The position numbers were made by a program, and so were the translations under genes. From positions 1 through 64,000 of the forward strand of contig CANNCQ010000012.1 of NCBI GenBank assembly GCA_947503135.1: a stretch of DNA of 64,000 nucleotides. Direction: 5' to 3'. Below, piece after piece: positions 1 through 10,038 of the stretch (its first letter is position 1; every line of letters starts with the position of its first letter). Source of the DNA: an uncultured Aquimarina sp. Its GTDB lineage: Bacteria; Bacteroidota; Bacteroidia; Flavobacteriales; Flavobacteriaceae. Under the pieces are notes generated by a model. That model saw only the letters and a program-made list of their open reading frames with translations, searched no databases and was not told where the DNA came from.

Positions 1-10
1 TCTTTTAATC

Positions 11-46
11 TTAAATATTGAGTGGGCTAGCCCACTCAATATTTAA
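11..46. repeat. Perfect 36-bp palindrome
   Basis: The two 18-bp halves are exact reverse complements with no spacer; the GC-rich centre is GTGGGCTAGCCCAC. No T-run follows on either strand, so it is not a textbook intrinsic terminator, although it could fold into a stable hairpin in RNA from either direction. A second, 14-bp palindrome (ACTTGAATTCAAGT) lies at 64-77, between this element and the atpC terminator. Its role is unknown. It may belong to the end of a gene beyond the left edge. Confidence 0.55.
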
Positions 47-80
47 AATCTATTGCACTTATGACTTGAATTCAAGTGTT

Positions 81-117
81 AAAAAAAAGGCTATTCAAAA
101 TAAATTTTGAATAGCCT
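81..117 (-). terminator. Intrinsic terminator of atpD-atpC
   Basis: On the minus strand a 13-bp stem (positions 105-117 pairing with 88-100, 4-nt loop) is followed directly by a run of eight U, encoded by the A-run at 81-88. It lies 25 bases past the atpC stop codon and should end the atpD-atpC transcript. Confidence 0.85.
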
Positions 118-141
118 ATATATATTAATAGTTATAAAGTT

Positions 142-420
142 TTAATCTGCTAAAACAATAACTTTATTGTTCTTTACTTCAATAACACCACCTTTAATTT
201 TATAATTCCAGCGATTATCTTCGGTACTTTTTACCAACACTTTAGCGTTTTCTGCATCTAAATTAGTAACATCTATTTTTATATTTCCAGCTACTAATAA
301 GGATATTATAGGAGCGTGATCATTCAACATTTGAAACTCTCCATCAATTCCTGGAGCAGCTATTGAAGTAACTTCAGCGTTAAAAACTACTTGCTCTGGT
401 GTTACAATTTCTAAAAACAT
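142..420 (-). CDS. atpC: ATP synthase F1 subunit epsilon (short form)
   Basis: This is the epsilon subunit of the F1 sector, which sits on the gamma central stalk and couples rotation to the catalytic head at the inner membrane. The 92 residues match only the N-terminal beta-sandwich: it opens MFLEIVTPEQVVF and carries the GxxGEFxxLxxHAPI motif around residues 24-40. Epsilon subunits of 130-140 residues add a C-terminal two-helix domain that can block rotation; that domain is absent here, as in other Bacteroidota forms I know of. It lies 23 bp downstream of atpD and is followed by a strong terminator, so the two are a transcription unit separate from the other atp genes, which are not in this window. 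Confidence 0.93.
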   Translation of the reverse strand: MFLEIVTPEQVVFNAEVTSIAAPGIDGEFQMLNDHAPIISLLVAGNIKIDVTNLDAENAKVLVKSTEDNRWNYKIKGGVIEVKNNKVIVLAD

Positions 421-443
421 AATTTTCTTAGGTTTGTACTATT

Positions 444-1955
<1,512 letters not shown>

Positions 1956-2033
1956 TTAAGTATTTTATTTTTTAATATTCACTGAAATATCTCTGTGTCT
2001 TCAATTACTGAATTAACTTCAAATTTCAAGCCG

Positions 2034-2041
2034 CAAATATA
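2034..2041 (-). promoter_or_regulatory. Bacteroidota -7 element upstream of atpD
   Basis: On the minus strand the sequence reads TATATTTG, an exact match to the TAnnTTTG -7 element of Bacteroidota sigma-A promoters. It lies in the glmS-atpD gap, 82 bases before the atpD start. No clear TTG -33 element is seen at the usual distance. Confidence 0.5.
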
Positions 2042-2148
2042 GTTTATTAAATTTGAAAAAAAGAACAGATTTCTTTTTTTAATAGTTATAAGAAATTAGG
2101 AATGCACTTGAGAAATTATTTTCCCGCGTAATATTCCCAAGTTTTACA

Positions 2149-3996
2149 TTACTCTACTGTTACCGATTTGGCCAAATTACGAGGCTGATCCACGTTTTTA
2201 CCCAATTTTACAGCAATGTGATATGAAAGCAATTGCAAAGGTATCGTAGTCAATAAAGGCGTAAAAGGCTCTAGTGTTTCTGGAACCTCAATAACATGAT
2301 CGGCTAATTCTTTTACGGTAATATCACCTTCGGTTACTACCCCTATTACTTTTCCTTTTCTCGATTTAATTTCTTGAATATTGCTTACTACTTTTTCGTA
2401 ATGCCCTTTTTTAGTAGCGATAACTACAACTGGCATTTGCTCATCTATTAAAGCAATAGGTCCATGCTTCATTTCTGCAGCTGGATATCCCTCAGCATGA
2501 ATGTAAGAGATTTCTTTTAATTTCAAAGCTCCTTCTAATGCCACTGGGAAATTGAATCCTCTTCCCAAATACAAGCAATTATCAGAATCTTTATAAGCTT
2601 CAGCTACTTTTTCTATAGTGTCATTTTGCTCTAATACCTTTTCTACTTTAGATGGAATTTGCTCCATTTCATGTAACAGATAATGATATTGAGAATTTGC
2701 GATAGAACCTTTTTGCTTTGCAATACGTAAAGCCATTAAAGCTAATACAGTAATTTGAGTAGTGAATGCTTTGGTAGAAGCAACCCCTATTTCGGGACCA
2801 GCATGAGTATAAGCACCTGCATGGGATTCCCTTGATATAGAAGAACCTACAACATTACACACTCCAAAAACAAAAGCTCCCCGCTGTTTTGCTAGCTTAA
2901 TTGCCGCCATAGTATCTGCTGTTTCCCCACTTTGAGAAATAGCAATAAGAATATCATCTTTATTAATTATAGGGTTTCTATATCGAAATTCAGAGGCATA
3001 TTCAACTTCAACTGGAATTCTTGAAAATTCTTCAAAAATATATTCTGCCACTAAACCAGCATGCCATGAAGTACCACAAGCAACAATAATTATTCTCTTA
3101 GCATTTAAAAACTTATCGATATTATCATCAATACCTGCCATTTTAATCACACCCTCATTTGCTAGTAGCCTTCCTCTATAAGTATCAGTAATTGCATGCG
3201 GTTGCTCATAAATTTCTTTCAACATAAAGTGATCAAAACCGCCTTTTTCAATTTGTTCTAGATTTATCTTAAGCTTTTGAATATATGGGTCTACCGCTAC
3301 TCCATCTTTAATTTTTGACACGACAACTCCTTCATTTAGGCTAATTTTAGCCATCTCACCGTCCTCTAAATAAATTGCATCTGAGGTATATTCAATAAAA
3401 GGAGAAGCGTCGGAAGCTATAAAAAATTCATTTTCACCAACTCCAATAGCCAAAGGACTACCCAAACGAGCTACTATTAACTCGTCTTCTTGTCTTTTAT
3501 CAAAAACAGCAATTGCATAAGCTCCAATTGTTTGATTCAAGGCTATTTGAACTGATTTTTCCAAGGAAACCTTCTCATTAATCTGAACATCTTCAATTAA
3601 GTTTATCAACACTTCGGTATCTGTATCAGATTTAAACTCATACCCCCGAGCAACTAACTCTTTTTTTAAAGGTTCGTAATTTTCAATGATTCCGTTGTGA
3701 ATAATCACCAAATTTTCAGAATTAGAGTAATGAGGATGAGAATTCACATCATTTGGCACACCATGGGTAGCCCAACGTGTATGACCAATCCCTATAGATC
3801 CCTTTTTTGAGTTTTTTTCTAAAGCAACACGCTCTAAGTCAGCTACTTTTCCTTTAGTTTTTGTCACCTCTAAATTATTGCCATCAAACAAGGCTATTCC
3901 TGCAGAATCATACCCTCTATATTCAAGCCTCTTAAGACCTTTTATTACTATTGGATAAGCATCCTTAAGACCTATATATCCTACTATTCCGCACAT
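2149..3996 (-). CDS. glmS: Glutamine--fructose-6-phosphate aminotransferase (isomerizing)
   Basis: GlmS makes glucosamine 6-phosphate from fructose 6-phosphate and glutamine, the first committed step toward UDP-GlcNAc for peptidoglycan and lipopolysaccharide. The 615-residue length is normal. The N-terminal Ntn-type glutaminase domain starts MCGIVGYIG, with Cys2 as nucleophile after removal of Met. Two SIS sugar-isomerase domains fill the C-terminal half, including SQSGETADT in the first, and the protein ends in the conserved LAKSVTVE tail. It is last in a minus-strand cluster with the GT5-like and DUF4270 genes, only 33 bp after the DUF4270 stop. No glmS ribozyme is visible upstream, and there is no room for one. 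Confidence 0.97.
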   Translation of the reverse strand: MCGIVGYIGLKDAYPIVIKGLKRLEYRGYDSAGIALFDGNNLEVTKTKGKVADLERVALEKNSKKGSIGIGHTRWATHGVPNDVNSHPHYSNSENLVIIHNGIIENYEPLKKELVARGYEFKSDTDTEVLINLIEDVQINEKVSLEKSVQIALNQTIGAYAIAVFDKRQEDELIVARLGSPLAIGVGENEFFIASDASPFIEYTSDAIYLEDGEMAKISLNEGVVVSKIKDGVAVDPYIQKLKINLEQIEKGGFDHFMLKEIYEQPHAITDTYRGRLLANEGVIKMAGIDDNIDKFLNAKRIIIVACGTSWHAGLVAEYIFEEFSRIPVEVEYASEFRYRNPIINKDDILIAISQSGETADTMAAIKLAKQRGAFVFGVCNVVGSSISRESHAGAYTHAGPEIGVASTKAFTTQITVLALMALRIAKQKGSIANSQYHYLLHEMEQIPSKVEKVLEQNDTIEKVAEAYKDSDNCLYLGRGFNFPVALEGALKLKEISYIHAEGYPAAEMKHGPIALIDEQMPVVVIATKKGHYEKVVSNIQEIKSRKGKVIGVVTEGDITVKELADHVIEVPETLEPFTPLLTTIPLQLLSYHIAVKLGKNVDQPRNLAKSVTVE

Positions 3997-4029
3997 TATT
4001 GAATACTTTTATATTATTTTATTATATAA

Positions 4030-5631
4030 TTAATTTACTCTTGCAAAATCAATTTCTAATCGAGGTTGTTTGCTTTGATCAGCTACTCCACTACCGTACA
4101 AAGGTACCTCATCTGTAGAGATTAAACTCCCAATATTTATTTCTTGCTGTTTTTGACTAGAGATTCTCAAGCTTTGAGCACTTGGAGTAGGAATTTGATC
4201 TTGTGAAGTTATTTCAGTATCAATTTGCTCCACCGAAATACCCACAATAAAGTCTAAACCTAAACCTGGCAAATCTTCTACGCTATCAACATTTAAAACT
4301 CCTCTCAAATGCTGAGTTAAAACGAATTCATAAAAAGGCTGGTCTCCTGGTGTTAATGCAGCACCCGAGATAAGCGTACCGTTTTCCAAATCGTTAATCC
4401 ATAAATTTTCTGGAACATTCTTTGGGTTGTATAATGGGGATTCCGTATTTACAGAAAGCCTAAGTGTTGCTGAATTTATAACTGGATTATTTAAAAAAAG
4501 CGCTTCCAACTGAGACTCATTTTCAAATATTCGTATTCGTGAGGCTGACACACCTCCCTTTATCACCATTGTTTCGTTAGTCTCAAAAGCTTCATTGAAA
4601 TCCTCAGAATTCTCACTATCAACAATAGTAACTACCTGTTGATTCATATTAAAGTCAAGAGTTACTTCACTTTTACTATCAATTTGAGCAGGCTCCATTT
4701 CTGTTTCTGCAAAATCTGATACAATTTCAAATGTGATTTCTATCTTTGGAATTATTTGAGTAACCGAATTATCAAATAAACTTACCAAATTAGCATTATC
4801 AACTCCTGGTTTAAGATACACTCCTCTAAAATTTTCTAAAAAAGAGTTTGTTGTAAATAATGAAACATCATTTACATTATTGTCGCTATCTGTAAATGTA
4901 TCTCCTAAAAAATTATTATTTAAAGCAACTCTTAATGTTCTTCCTTTTTCTTCAAAAGCATTAGAAATTAACTCGTCAGTAAATTCATCTAAATCGTCTT
5001 GGGCGTTTCTTTCTGCAATGGTCACTTCAAAAGCTTCTGAACTAGGATTTACATCTAAAGTCTCTTTAAGAATACTTCCTCCTGCTTCAATTGAACCTGA
5101 ATTAAAATCATCTAAAAAATATAATTGAGGTGTATTTCTAGAAAAATCAGTGGTCATTAATTTAAAATTACTCCGATATACTTCAAAATCTAATGCAGCA
5201 CTATCGTTAACAACATTTGTAATTTGATATATTGAAACAAGATCATTAGAAGAATCTAAACGCTCATAAGTATAAGGGATTATTAAGTTAGCAGATTTTA
5301 TTTTAATAGACTTTATGGTTTGACCAGCGGCAGCCACTAAACTATTTGACTCCGTAGGCTCTACTCTATACAATAAACCGTAATTAACTTTACCTGTTAC
5401 CCCATTGTTGGATGTCCCAAATAATCGTGCTCCCGTAAAATTATTAGCTTGAATACTCTCTAAACTAATATTTTCAGTTTCACTGGCAACATCATCTAAT
5501 TCCTCTTTAATAATATCTGTACTTGTTAACACAGCACCTCCTACATCGCTAACATCTTTATCACAAGAAAACAACGCTGTAAACAAACCGCATATTATTG
5601 CAATACGGGATATATAGTTAATTTTGATCAT
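4030..5631 (-). CDS. DUF4270 family lipoprotein
   Basis: This is a predicted outer-surface or periplasmic lipoprotein of the Bacteroidota-specific DUF4270 family, whose function is not established. The N-terminus has a hydrophobic segment (residues 8-22) ending in the lipobox-like LFSC, so Cys23 is the probable lipidated residue. The rest is rich in Asp, Asn, Ser and Thr with alternating beta-type hydrophobicity. No catalytic motif is visible. It sits between a GT5-like gene (4 bp away) and glmS (33 bp away). That neighbourhood is common in Flavobacteriia and suggests an envelope-related role, which is inference only. Confidence 0.85.
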   Translation of the reverse strand: MIKINYISRIAIICGLFTALFSCDKDVSDVGGAVLTSTDIIKEELDDVASETENISLESIQANNFTGARLFGTSNNGVTGKVNYGLLYRVEPTESNSLVAAAGQTIKSIKIKSANLIIPYTYERLDSSNDLVSIYQITNVVNDSAALDFEVYRSNFKLMTTDFSRNTPQLYFLDDFNSGSIEAGGSILKETLDVNPSSEAFEVTIAERNAQDDLDEFTDELISNAFEEKGRTLRVALNNNFLGDTFTDSDNNVNDVSLFTTNSFLENFRGVYLKPGVDNANLVSLFDNSVTQIIPKIEITFEIVSDFAETEMEPAQIDSKSEVTLDFNMNQQVVTIVDSENSEDFNEAFETNETMVIKGGVSASRIRIFENESQLEALFLNNPVINSATLRLSVNTESPLYNPKNVPENLWINDLENGTLISGAALTPGDQPFYEFVLTQHLRGVLNVDSVEDLPGLGLDFIVGISVEQIDTEITSQDQIPTPSAQSLRISSQKQQEINIGSLISTDEVPLYGSGVADQSKQPRLEIDFARVN

Positions 5632-5635
5632 AAAT

Positions 5636-6460
5636 TTACACCTCTTCAGATTCTGAAAGTATTTCGCTTAAGTAAAACTCTTCGTAAGCAGATGAGAATT
5701 CTTCAGGGTACTTATATTCTAAAGTCGGAAGATCTGCTTTTTCTATAAAATCCTCCAATTCAGCTGAAACATCTTGTGTCCCCATAATAACCGCATCCGA
5801 ATATGCTACCGAAACTTTCATTAAATTTTCAAAAGTAGCCTCATCTATAAGACTCAGTTTATCATCTGCTATTTCATCAAACTGAACTTTTTTCTTTAAA
5901 TTTTCCCCTACTTCACCTTCAAAACCATTACCATAAACCGAAGTAACTATTTTAGAATCTTTAAACAAAGGCTCATTATTATAGTATGTTTTTAAGTATA
6001 ACGGTAACAATGAGGCCATCCATCCATGTACATGAATAATATCGGGTGCCCAATTTAATTTCTTTACAGTTTCTATAACACCTTTAGCAAAAAATATGGC
6101 GCGCTCGTCATTATCCTTAAACAAACTACCATCTTTATCAAGTACGGTAGCTTTTCTTTTAAAATACTCTTCATTATCAATAAAATATACTTGCATACGC
6201 TCTTTTGGTATAGAAGCTACCTTAATAATTAAGGGCATATCAAAATCATTGATTACCAAGTTCATCCCCGAAAGACGAATAACTTCGTGCAATTGATGAC
6301 GGCGTTCATTAATATTTCCAAAGCGAGGCATAAAAATGCGTGTTTGACCTCCTTTACCGTTTACCATTTTAGGTGACTCAAAAGCCATCGATGAAACTTC
6401 CGTTTCTGGCAAGTAAGGCATTAACTCTGACGCTACATACAATATCCTCTTATCTTTCAT
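5636..6460 (-). CDS. Half-length glycogen/starch synthase-like protein (GT5 N-terminal domain only)
   Basis: The 274 residues match the N-terminal Rossmann-like half of GT5 glycogen synthases: MKDKRILYVASELMPY at the start, FMPRFG near residue 50, and the DIIHVHGWMASLLPLYL segment in the middle. True GlgA is about 480 residues with a second GT-B domain that holds much of the nucleotide-sugar site; that domain is missing. The KxGG sugar-nucleotide loop is also degenerate (GKGGQTRIF). A classical synthase activity is therefore doubtful. Half-length homologues are, to my knowledge, usual in Flavobacteriia, so this is probably a family and not a fresh truncation. I chose the ATG at 6460 over the upstream start at 6499 because the homology begins there and a -7 promoter element overlaps 6499. 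Confidence 0.82.
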   Translation of the reverse strand: MKDKRILYVASELMPYLPETEVSSMAFESPKMVNGKGGQTRIFMPRFGNINERRHQLHEVIRLSGMNLVINDFDMPLIIKVASIPKERMQVYFIDNEEYFKRKATVLDKDGSLFKDNDERAIFFAKGVIETVKKLNWAPDIIHVHGWMASLLPLYLKTYYNNEPLFKDSKIVTSVYGNGFEGEVGENLKKKVQFDEIADDKLSLIDEATFENLMKVSVAYSDAVIMGTQDVSAELEDFIEKADLPTLEYKYPEEFSSAYEEFYLSEILSESEEV

Positions 6461-6496
6461 AAATCTGCTTTTTCTTTGGTAATCAATAAATTTGTG

Positions 6497-6504
6497 CAAA
6501 ATTA
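6497..6504 (-). promoter_or_regulatory. -7 element upstream of the GT5-like gene
   Basis: The minus strand reads TAATTTTG, matching TAnnTTTG, 36 bases before the ATG at 6460. It supports the downstream start codon for the GT5-like protein. A good -33 element is not evident. Confidence 0.4.
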
Positions 6505-6563
6505 CGAAAATTTAGGCAAACTCGCATTTATACACTAATTTTAGCGATTATTAAATAATTTCA

Positions 6564-7415
6564 ATGTTAATTTTTACTACTAAAGAAGCACTCAAAAATC
6601 ATTTAGACCCTAGTTACAAAAAAAATAAAAGCATTGGTTTTATACCCACAATGGGGGCTTTACACATTGGCCATATCACATTGGTTAAAAAGAGTTTATC
6701 CGAAAATTCTGTTACGGTTGTCAGTATTTTCGTGAATCCTACACAATTTAATAACTCAAGTGACTTAGAGAATTACCCTCGAACCTTAAAGCAAGACGAA
6801 GCATTGCTTCAGCAAACTTCAGAAGATATTATAATTTTTGCTCCTACACCTAAAAATTTATACAATGGCACAGTAACTTCTTTGAAATTTGATTTCGGAA
6901 AAATTGAATCTTTAATGGAAGGCAAGTTTAGACCTGGGCACTTTGATGGAGTCGGAACTGTTTTAACCCATTTATTTGATGCCGTTAACCCTAGTCGAGC
7001 TTATTTCGGAGAAAAAGATTTTCAACAATTACAAATTGTTCGTAAGCTCGTAGCCTTAAAATGTATTGATATTGAAATTGTTGGATGCCCCATTTATAGA
7101 GAAAATAATGGATTAGCATATAGCAGCAGAAATCAGCGCCTTTCGGAAAACGTAAAACAACAGGCTAGTATAATTCACAAAACCTTAATTAAAACAAAAG
7201 AAATGTTTGGCATAAATAATGCTGAACAAATTAAGGAGTTTGTAACTTCAGTTTTTGAGAATGAAATTATTTTTGACCTTGAGTATTTTGAAATTGCTGA
7301 AGTAGAAACCCTAGAATCTATTAAGTCTATAGAGCATTCTAAAAAATACAGAGCCTTTATTGCTGTTTTTGCTGAACAGAATGTAAGACTTATAGATAAT
7401 ATTGCTTTAAATTAA
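6564..7415 (+). CDS. panC: Pantothenate synthetase (pantoate--beta-alanine ligase)
   Basis: PanC condenses pantoate and beta-alanine with ATP to make pantothenate, the precursor of coenzyme A. The 283 residues are full length. The nucleotidyl-transferase HIGH motif is visible in [10 protein letters not shown] at residues 28-37, followed by SIFVNPTQF, the [13 protein letters not shown] segment and GEKDFQQL, all family signatures. It is divergent from the GT5-like gene and followed 13 bp later by panD, which supplies its substrate beta-alanine. The two form a natural pair in one transcript. Confidence 0.97.
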   Translation: MLIFTTKEALKNHLDPSYKKNKSIGFIPTMGALHIGHITLVKKSLSENSVTVVSIFVNPTQFNNSSDLENYPRTLKQDEALLQQTSEDIIIFAPTPKNLYNGTVTSLKFDFGKIESLMEGKFRPGHFDGVGTVLTHLFDAVNPSRAYFGEKDFQQLQIVRKLVALKCIDIEIVGCPIYRENNGLAYSSRNQRLSENVKQQASIIHKTLIKTKEMFGINNAEQIKEFVTSVFENEIIFDLEYFEIAEVETLESIKSIEHSKKYRAFIAVFAEQNVRLIDNIALN

Positions 7416-7428
7416 TTATTTTTGCCGA

Positions 7429-7779
7429 ATGTTTGTACATGTTGTTAAATCTAAAATACACCGCGTAAAAGTTACTGGTGCTGAGCTAAATTACATTGGT
7501 AGTATTACTATTGATGAAGATTTGATGGATGCCGCTGGTATTATTTCAGGAGAAAAAGTGCAAATTGTAAATAATAATAACGGGGAGCGCTTGGAAACTT
7601 ACGCTATTCCAGGGCCTAGAAATAGCGGAGAAATAACACTTAATGGGGCTGCCGCAAGAAAAGTTTCTAAAGGTGATGTACTTATTTTAATTACTTATTG
7701 TATGCTAACTTTAGAAGAAGCAAAACAATTTACTCCTTCTCTAGTTTTCCCTAATGAAGAAAACAACCTTTTGAAATAA
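7429..7779 (+). CDS. panD: Aspartate 1-decarboxylase proenzyme
   Basis: PanD decarboxylates L-aspartate to beta-alanine for pantothenate synthesis. The proenzyme cleaves itself between Gly24 and Ser25 to create a pyruvoyl group, and the Gly-Ser pair is present at exactly those positions (NYIGSITID). The motif [18 protein letters not shown], which contributes to the active site, is also present. The 116-residue length is typical. It follows panC closely and is itself followed 5 bp later by a membrane protein gene, so the three are probably cotranscribed. Confidence 0.97.
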   Translation: MFVHVVKSKIHRVKVTGAELNYIGSITIDEDLMDAAGIISGEKVQIVNNNNGERLETYAIPGPRNSGEITLNGAAARKVSKGDVLILITYCMLTLEEAKQFTPSLVFPNEENNLLK

Positions 7780-7784
7780 CACTA

Positions 7785-8750
7785 TTGAAAATAGCCTTTA
7801 AAAAAGTTTTACAAATAGCTATTCCTATTGGTATTGGTGTGTTTTTTATATGGTATTCATTTTATAAAACTTCTGAAGAAGAAAGGGAATTACTCTGGAA
7901 AAGTGTAAAATCAGCTAAACCTTTGTGGGTAATTTTATCGGCGTTTTTAGGAATTCTATCGCATATTTCAAGGTCATATCGTTGGTTATTTTTAGCGAAT
8001 ACCCTAGGCTATAAACCAAGATTATCGACAAGTTATATGGCTTTAATGATGGGATATCTTGCTAACTTGGGCATACCCAGATCTGGCGAAATTTTAAGAG
8101 CTTCTACATTATCAAACTACGAAGATGTACCTTTTCAAAAAACTATTGGCACCGTTATTAGTGAACGAATTGTTGACTTAATAATGCTTCTCTTAGTCGT
8201 TCTAATTGGTGTAACAACCAACACTACACTTTTTTTAAATTATTTTGAAAATGAAAACATCAATCCTTTATTTATTTTTTTAGGGATCATATTATTTATA
8301 ATACTCCTTTACTTTTGTTACTTAGTAGTAAAAAAAAGTGACATTAAAATGCTCAAGAAAGTTCGCAAATTTATTTTAGAAATTTACGAAGGGATTTTAA
8401 GTATTTTAAAGATGAAAAATAGGGTTTCATTTATATTTCATACTTTTTTTATCTGGAGCGCTTATATCTTTATGTTTTACATTATGAAATTTGCTATACC
8501 AGAGCTTAACCACCTATCATTTTCAGCGGCTTTAGCAGCTTTCATTGTAGGCTCATTCGCCATGACGGTATCTAACGGCGGTTTTGGTGTTTTCCCAATA
8601 GCCATTGGAGCAATCTTAATTTTCTTCAATGTTGAGCAATCCATTGGCGAAGCTTATGGATGGGTACTGTGGGGCGCTCAAACTATTACCAATATTATCA
8701 TTGGAGGTTTTTCATTCATTTTGCTTCCTTTCTTCTTAAAGAAGAAATAA
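7785..8750 (+). CDS. Flippase-like integral membrane protein (YbhN/UPF0104, lysylphosphatidylglycerol synthase TM family)
   Basis: This 321-residue polytopic inner-membrane protein resembles the flippase domain of the LPG synthase TM region family. About seven to eight hydrophobic segments are visible. Family-type patches include SHISRSYRWLFL near residues 60-72, a GYLANLGIPRSGEILRA loop near 90-105, and the glycine-rich SNGGFGVFPIAIG near 262-275. The start is a TTG 5 bp after the panD stop; no ATG occurs in frame until well inside the conserved region. Substrate is unknown; lipid or isoprenoid-linked sugar movement is a family-based guess. Linkage to panCD appears positional. Confidence 0.8.
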   Translation: MKIAFKKVLQIAIPIGIGVFFIWYSFYKTSEEERELLWKSVKSAKPLWVILSAFLGILSHISRSYRWLFLANTLGYKPRLSTSYMALMMGYLANLGIPRSGEILRASTLSNYEDVPFQKTIGTVISERIVDLIMLLLVVLIGVTTNTTLFLNYFENENINPLFIFLGIILFIILLYFCYLVVKKSDIKMLKKVRKFILEIYEGILSILKMKNRVSFIFHTFFIWSAYIFMFYIMKFAIPELNHLSFSAALAAFIVGSFAMTVSNGGFGVFPIAIGAILIFFNVEQSIGEAYGWVLWGAQTITNIIIGGFSFILLPFFLKKK

Positions 8751-8794
8751 TTTCATAAATTAACCTTTCATTACCAAATAGATGCACCTACATT

Positions 8795-9946
8795 ATGAAA
8801 AAAAATTTCTTAGTATATCTTAGTTTACTATTTATCATCCCTTGCTTTTCACAAACTATTACAAAAGGCATTGAGTCTTTCCAATTAAATAGTACTCGAG
8901 AAATAAAAATTAGGCTTCCTAAAAGTTATAAAAAAAAGGAAAATAAAAGATACCCACTTATATTAACCTTAGATGGAGATTATTTATTTGACCCCTTAGT
9001 AGGTAATGTAAAATACTTCTCGTATTGGGATGACATGCCTGAAAGTATTGTAGTAGGAATTAAACAACTACAGACTAGAAGAGAAGATTGCCGTTACGAC
9101 ACCAATAGTCAAATGCCTGAATATGAAGGTAAGAAATTTTATGATTTCATAGAAACAGAATTGATACCTCATTTAGAACAAAACTATAGAATAGCGAAAT
9201 TCAAAATTATAATGGGGCATGATTATACCTCAAATTTTATTAATTATTTCATGCTTAAGCAAAATCCTTTATTTCAAGCTTATATTAATTTAAGCCCTGA
9301 ATACGCTCCTAGCATGAGTGATCGCATTAAAAAAACATTAGCTGCATCTCAAAATAAAATTTGGTATTATTTAGCCACTTCTTCTAACGACGTTAAGGGA
9401 TTAAGAGAGGATATCTTAGCTGCAAATGATGAAATTTCGGCAATAGAGAAACCTAATGTAAAATACTTTTTTAATGATTTTGAAGACGCTTCACATTACT
9501 CATTAGTAGCTGCAGGGATTCCAAAAGCACTAGAGAATATTTTCTCTATTTATCGCCCAATAAGCAAAAAAGAATACAAAGAAGTTATTTCTAAATTGGA
9601 AGGTTCTCCTTATGAATATTTAACTGAAAAGTATAAAGTTATTGAAGACTATTTAGGAGTTTATAAAAAAGTGCGTGTTAACGATTTTGTAGCCATATCA
9701 TCTTCACTAGAAGAAACAGAAAATTGGGATGAATTGGAAAAATTAGGTAATCTAGCTCGTAAACTTTACCCAGAACATATGCTAGGAAATTATTTTTTAG
9801 GCACGGTATACGAGCAACAAGGAAAACCTAAGCAGGCCATGAGAACCTATCAAAACGGTTTCTTACTTCAAGAAATTTCTTTTTTAACCAAAGATATTAT
9901 GCTCCAAAAAGCAGATCGTATTAAAGAGGATTTTGGATATAGATAG
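8795..9946 (+). CDS. Secreted alpha/beta-hydrolase (esterase-fold) protein with altered nucleophile elbow
   Basis: The 383-residue protein has a signal peptide (MKKNFLVYLS to about residue 20, ending CFSQ) and an esterase D / enterochelin-esterase type alpha/beta-hydrolase domain: PLILTLDGDYLFD near residue 55, then KIIMGHDYTSNF at 137-148. In active members the elbow reads GHSxGG; here the nucleophile position is Asp143, so classical serine-esterase activity is unlikely. The C-terminal 100 residues carry a TPR-like segment (LGNYFLGTVYEQQGKPKQAM). It follows the flippase-like gene by 44 bp and ends before a strong terminator. Function is unknown; it could be a binding pseudoenzyme. Confidence 0.8.
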   Translation: MKKNFLVYLSLLFIIPCFSQTITKGIESFQLNSTREIKIRLPKSYKKKENKRYPLILTLDGDYLFDPLVGNVKYFSYWDDMPESIVVGIKQLQTRREDCRYDTNSQMPEYEGKKFYDFIETELIPHLEQNYRIAKFKIIMGHDYTSNFINYFMLKQNPLFQAYINLSPEYAPSMSDRIKKTLAASQNKIWYYLATSSNDVKGLREDILAANDEISAIEKPNVKYFFNDFEDASHYSLVAAGIPKALENIFSIYRPISKKEYKEVISKLEGSPYEYLTEKYKVIEDYLGVYKKVRVNDFVAISSSLEETENWDELEKLGNLARKLYPEHMLGNYFLGTVYEQQGKPKQAMRTYQNGFLLQEISFLTKDIMLQKADRIKEDFGYR

Positions 9947-9970
9947 GAATTTCTCGAAAATGATTTTCAA

Positions 9971-10010
9971 AAAAGATGCCGTTTAAATCAATTTTAAACG
10001 GCATCTTTTT
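9971..10010. terminator. Intrinsic terminator (probably bidirectional)
   Basis: A 13-bp perfect stem (9975-9987 with 9993-10005, loop TCAAT) is flanked by AAAA on the left and TTTTTT on the right. It follows the esterase-fold gene on the plus strand and also lies just past the stop of the convergent DUF4494 gene, so it can serve both. Confidence 0.85.
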
Positions 10011-10038
10011 TATATAATAAACAGTATATAGTATACCA

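Noticed and set aside
3997-4029. glmS ribozyme upstream of glmS
   Set aside because: Only 33 bp separate glmS from the preceding gene, too little for the ribozyme, and no such fold is seen.
6461-6499. Upstream start at 6499 for the GT5-like protein
   Set aside because: The extra 13 residues lack family similarity and a -7 promoter element overlaps them.
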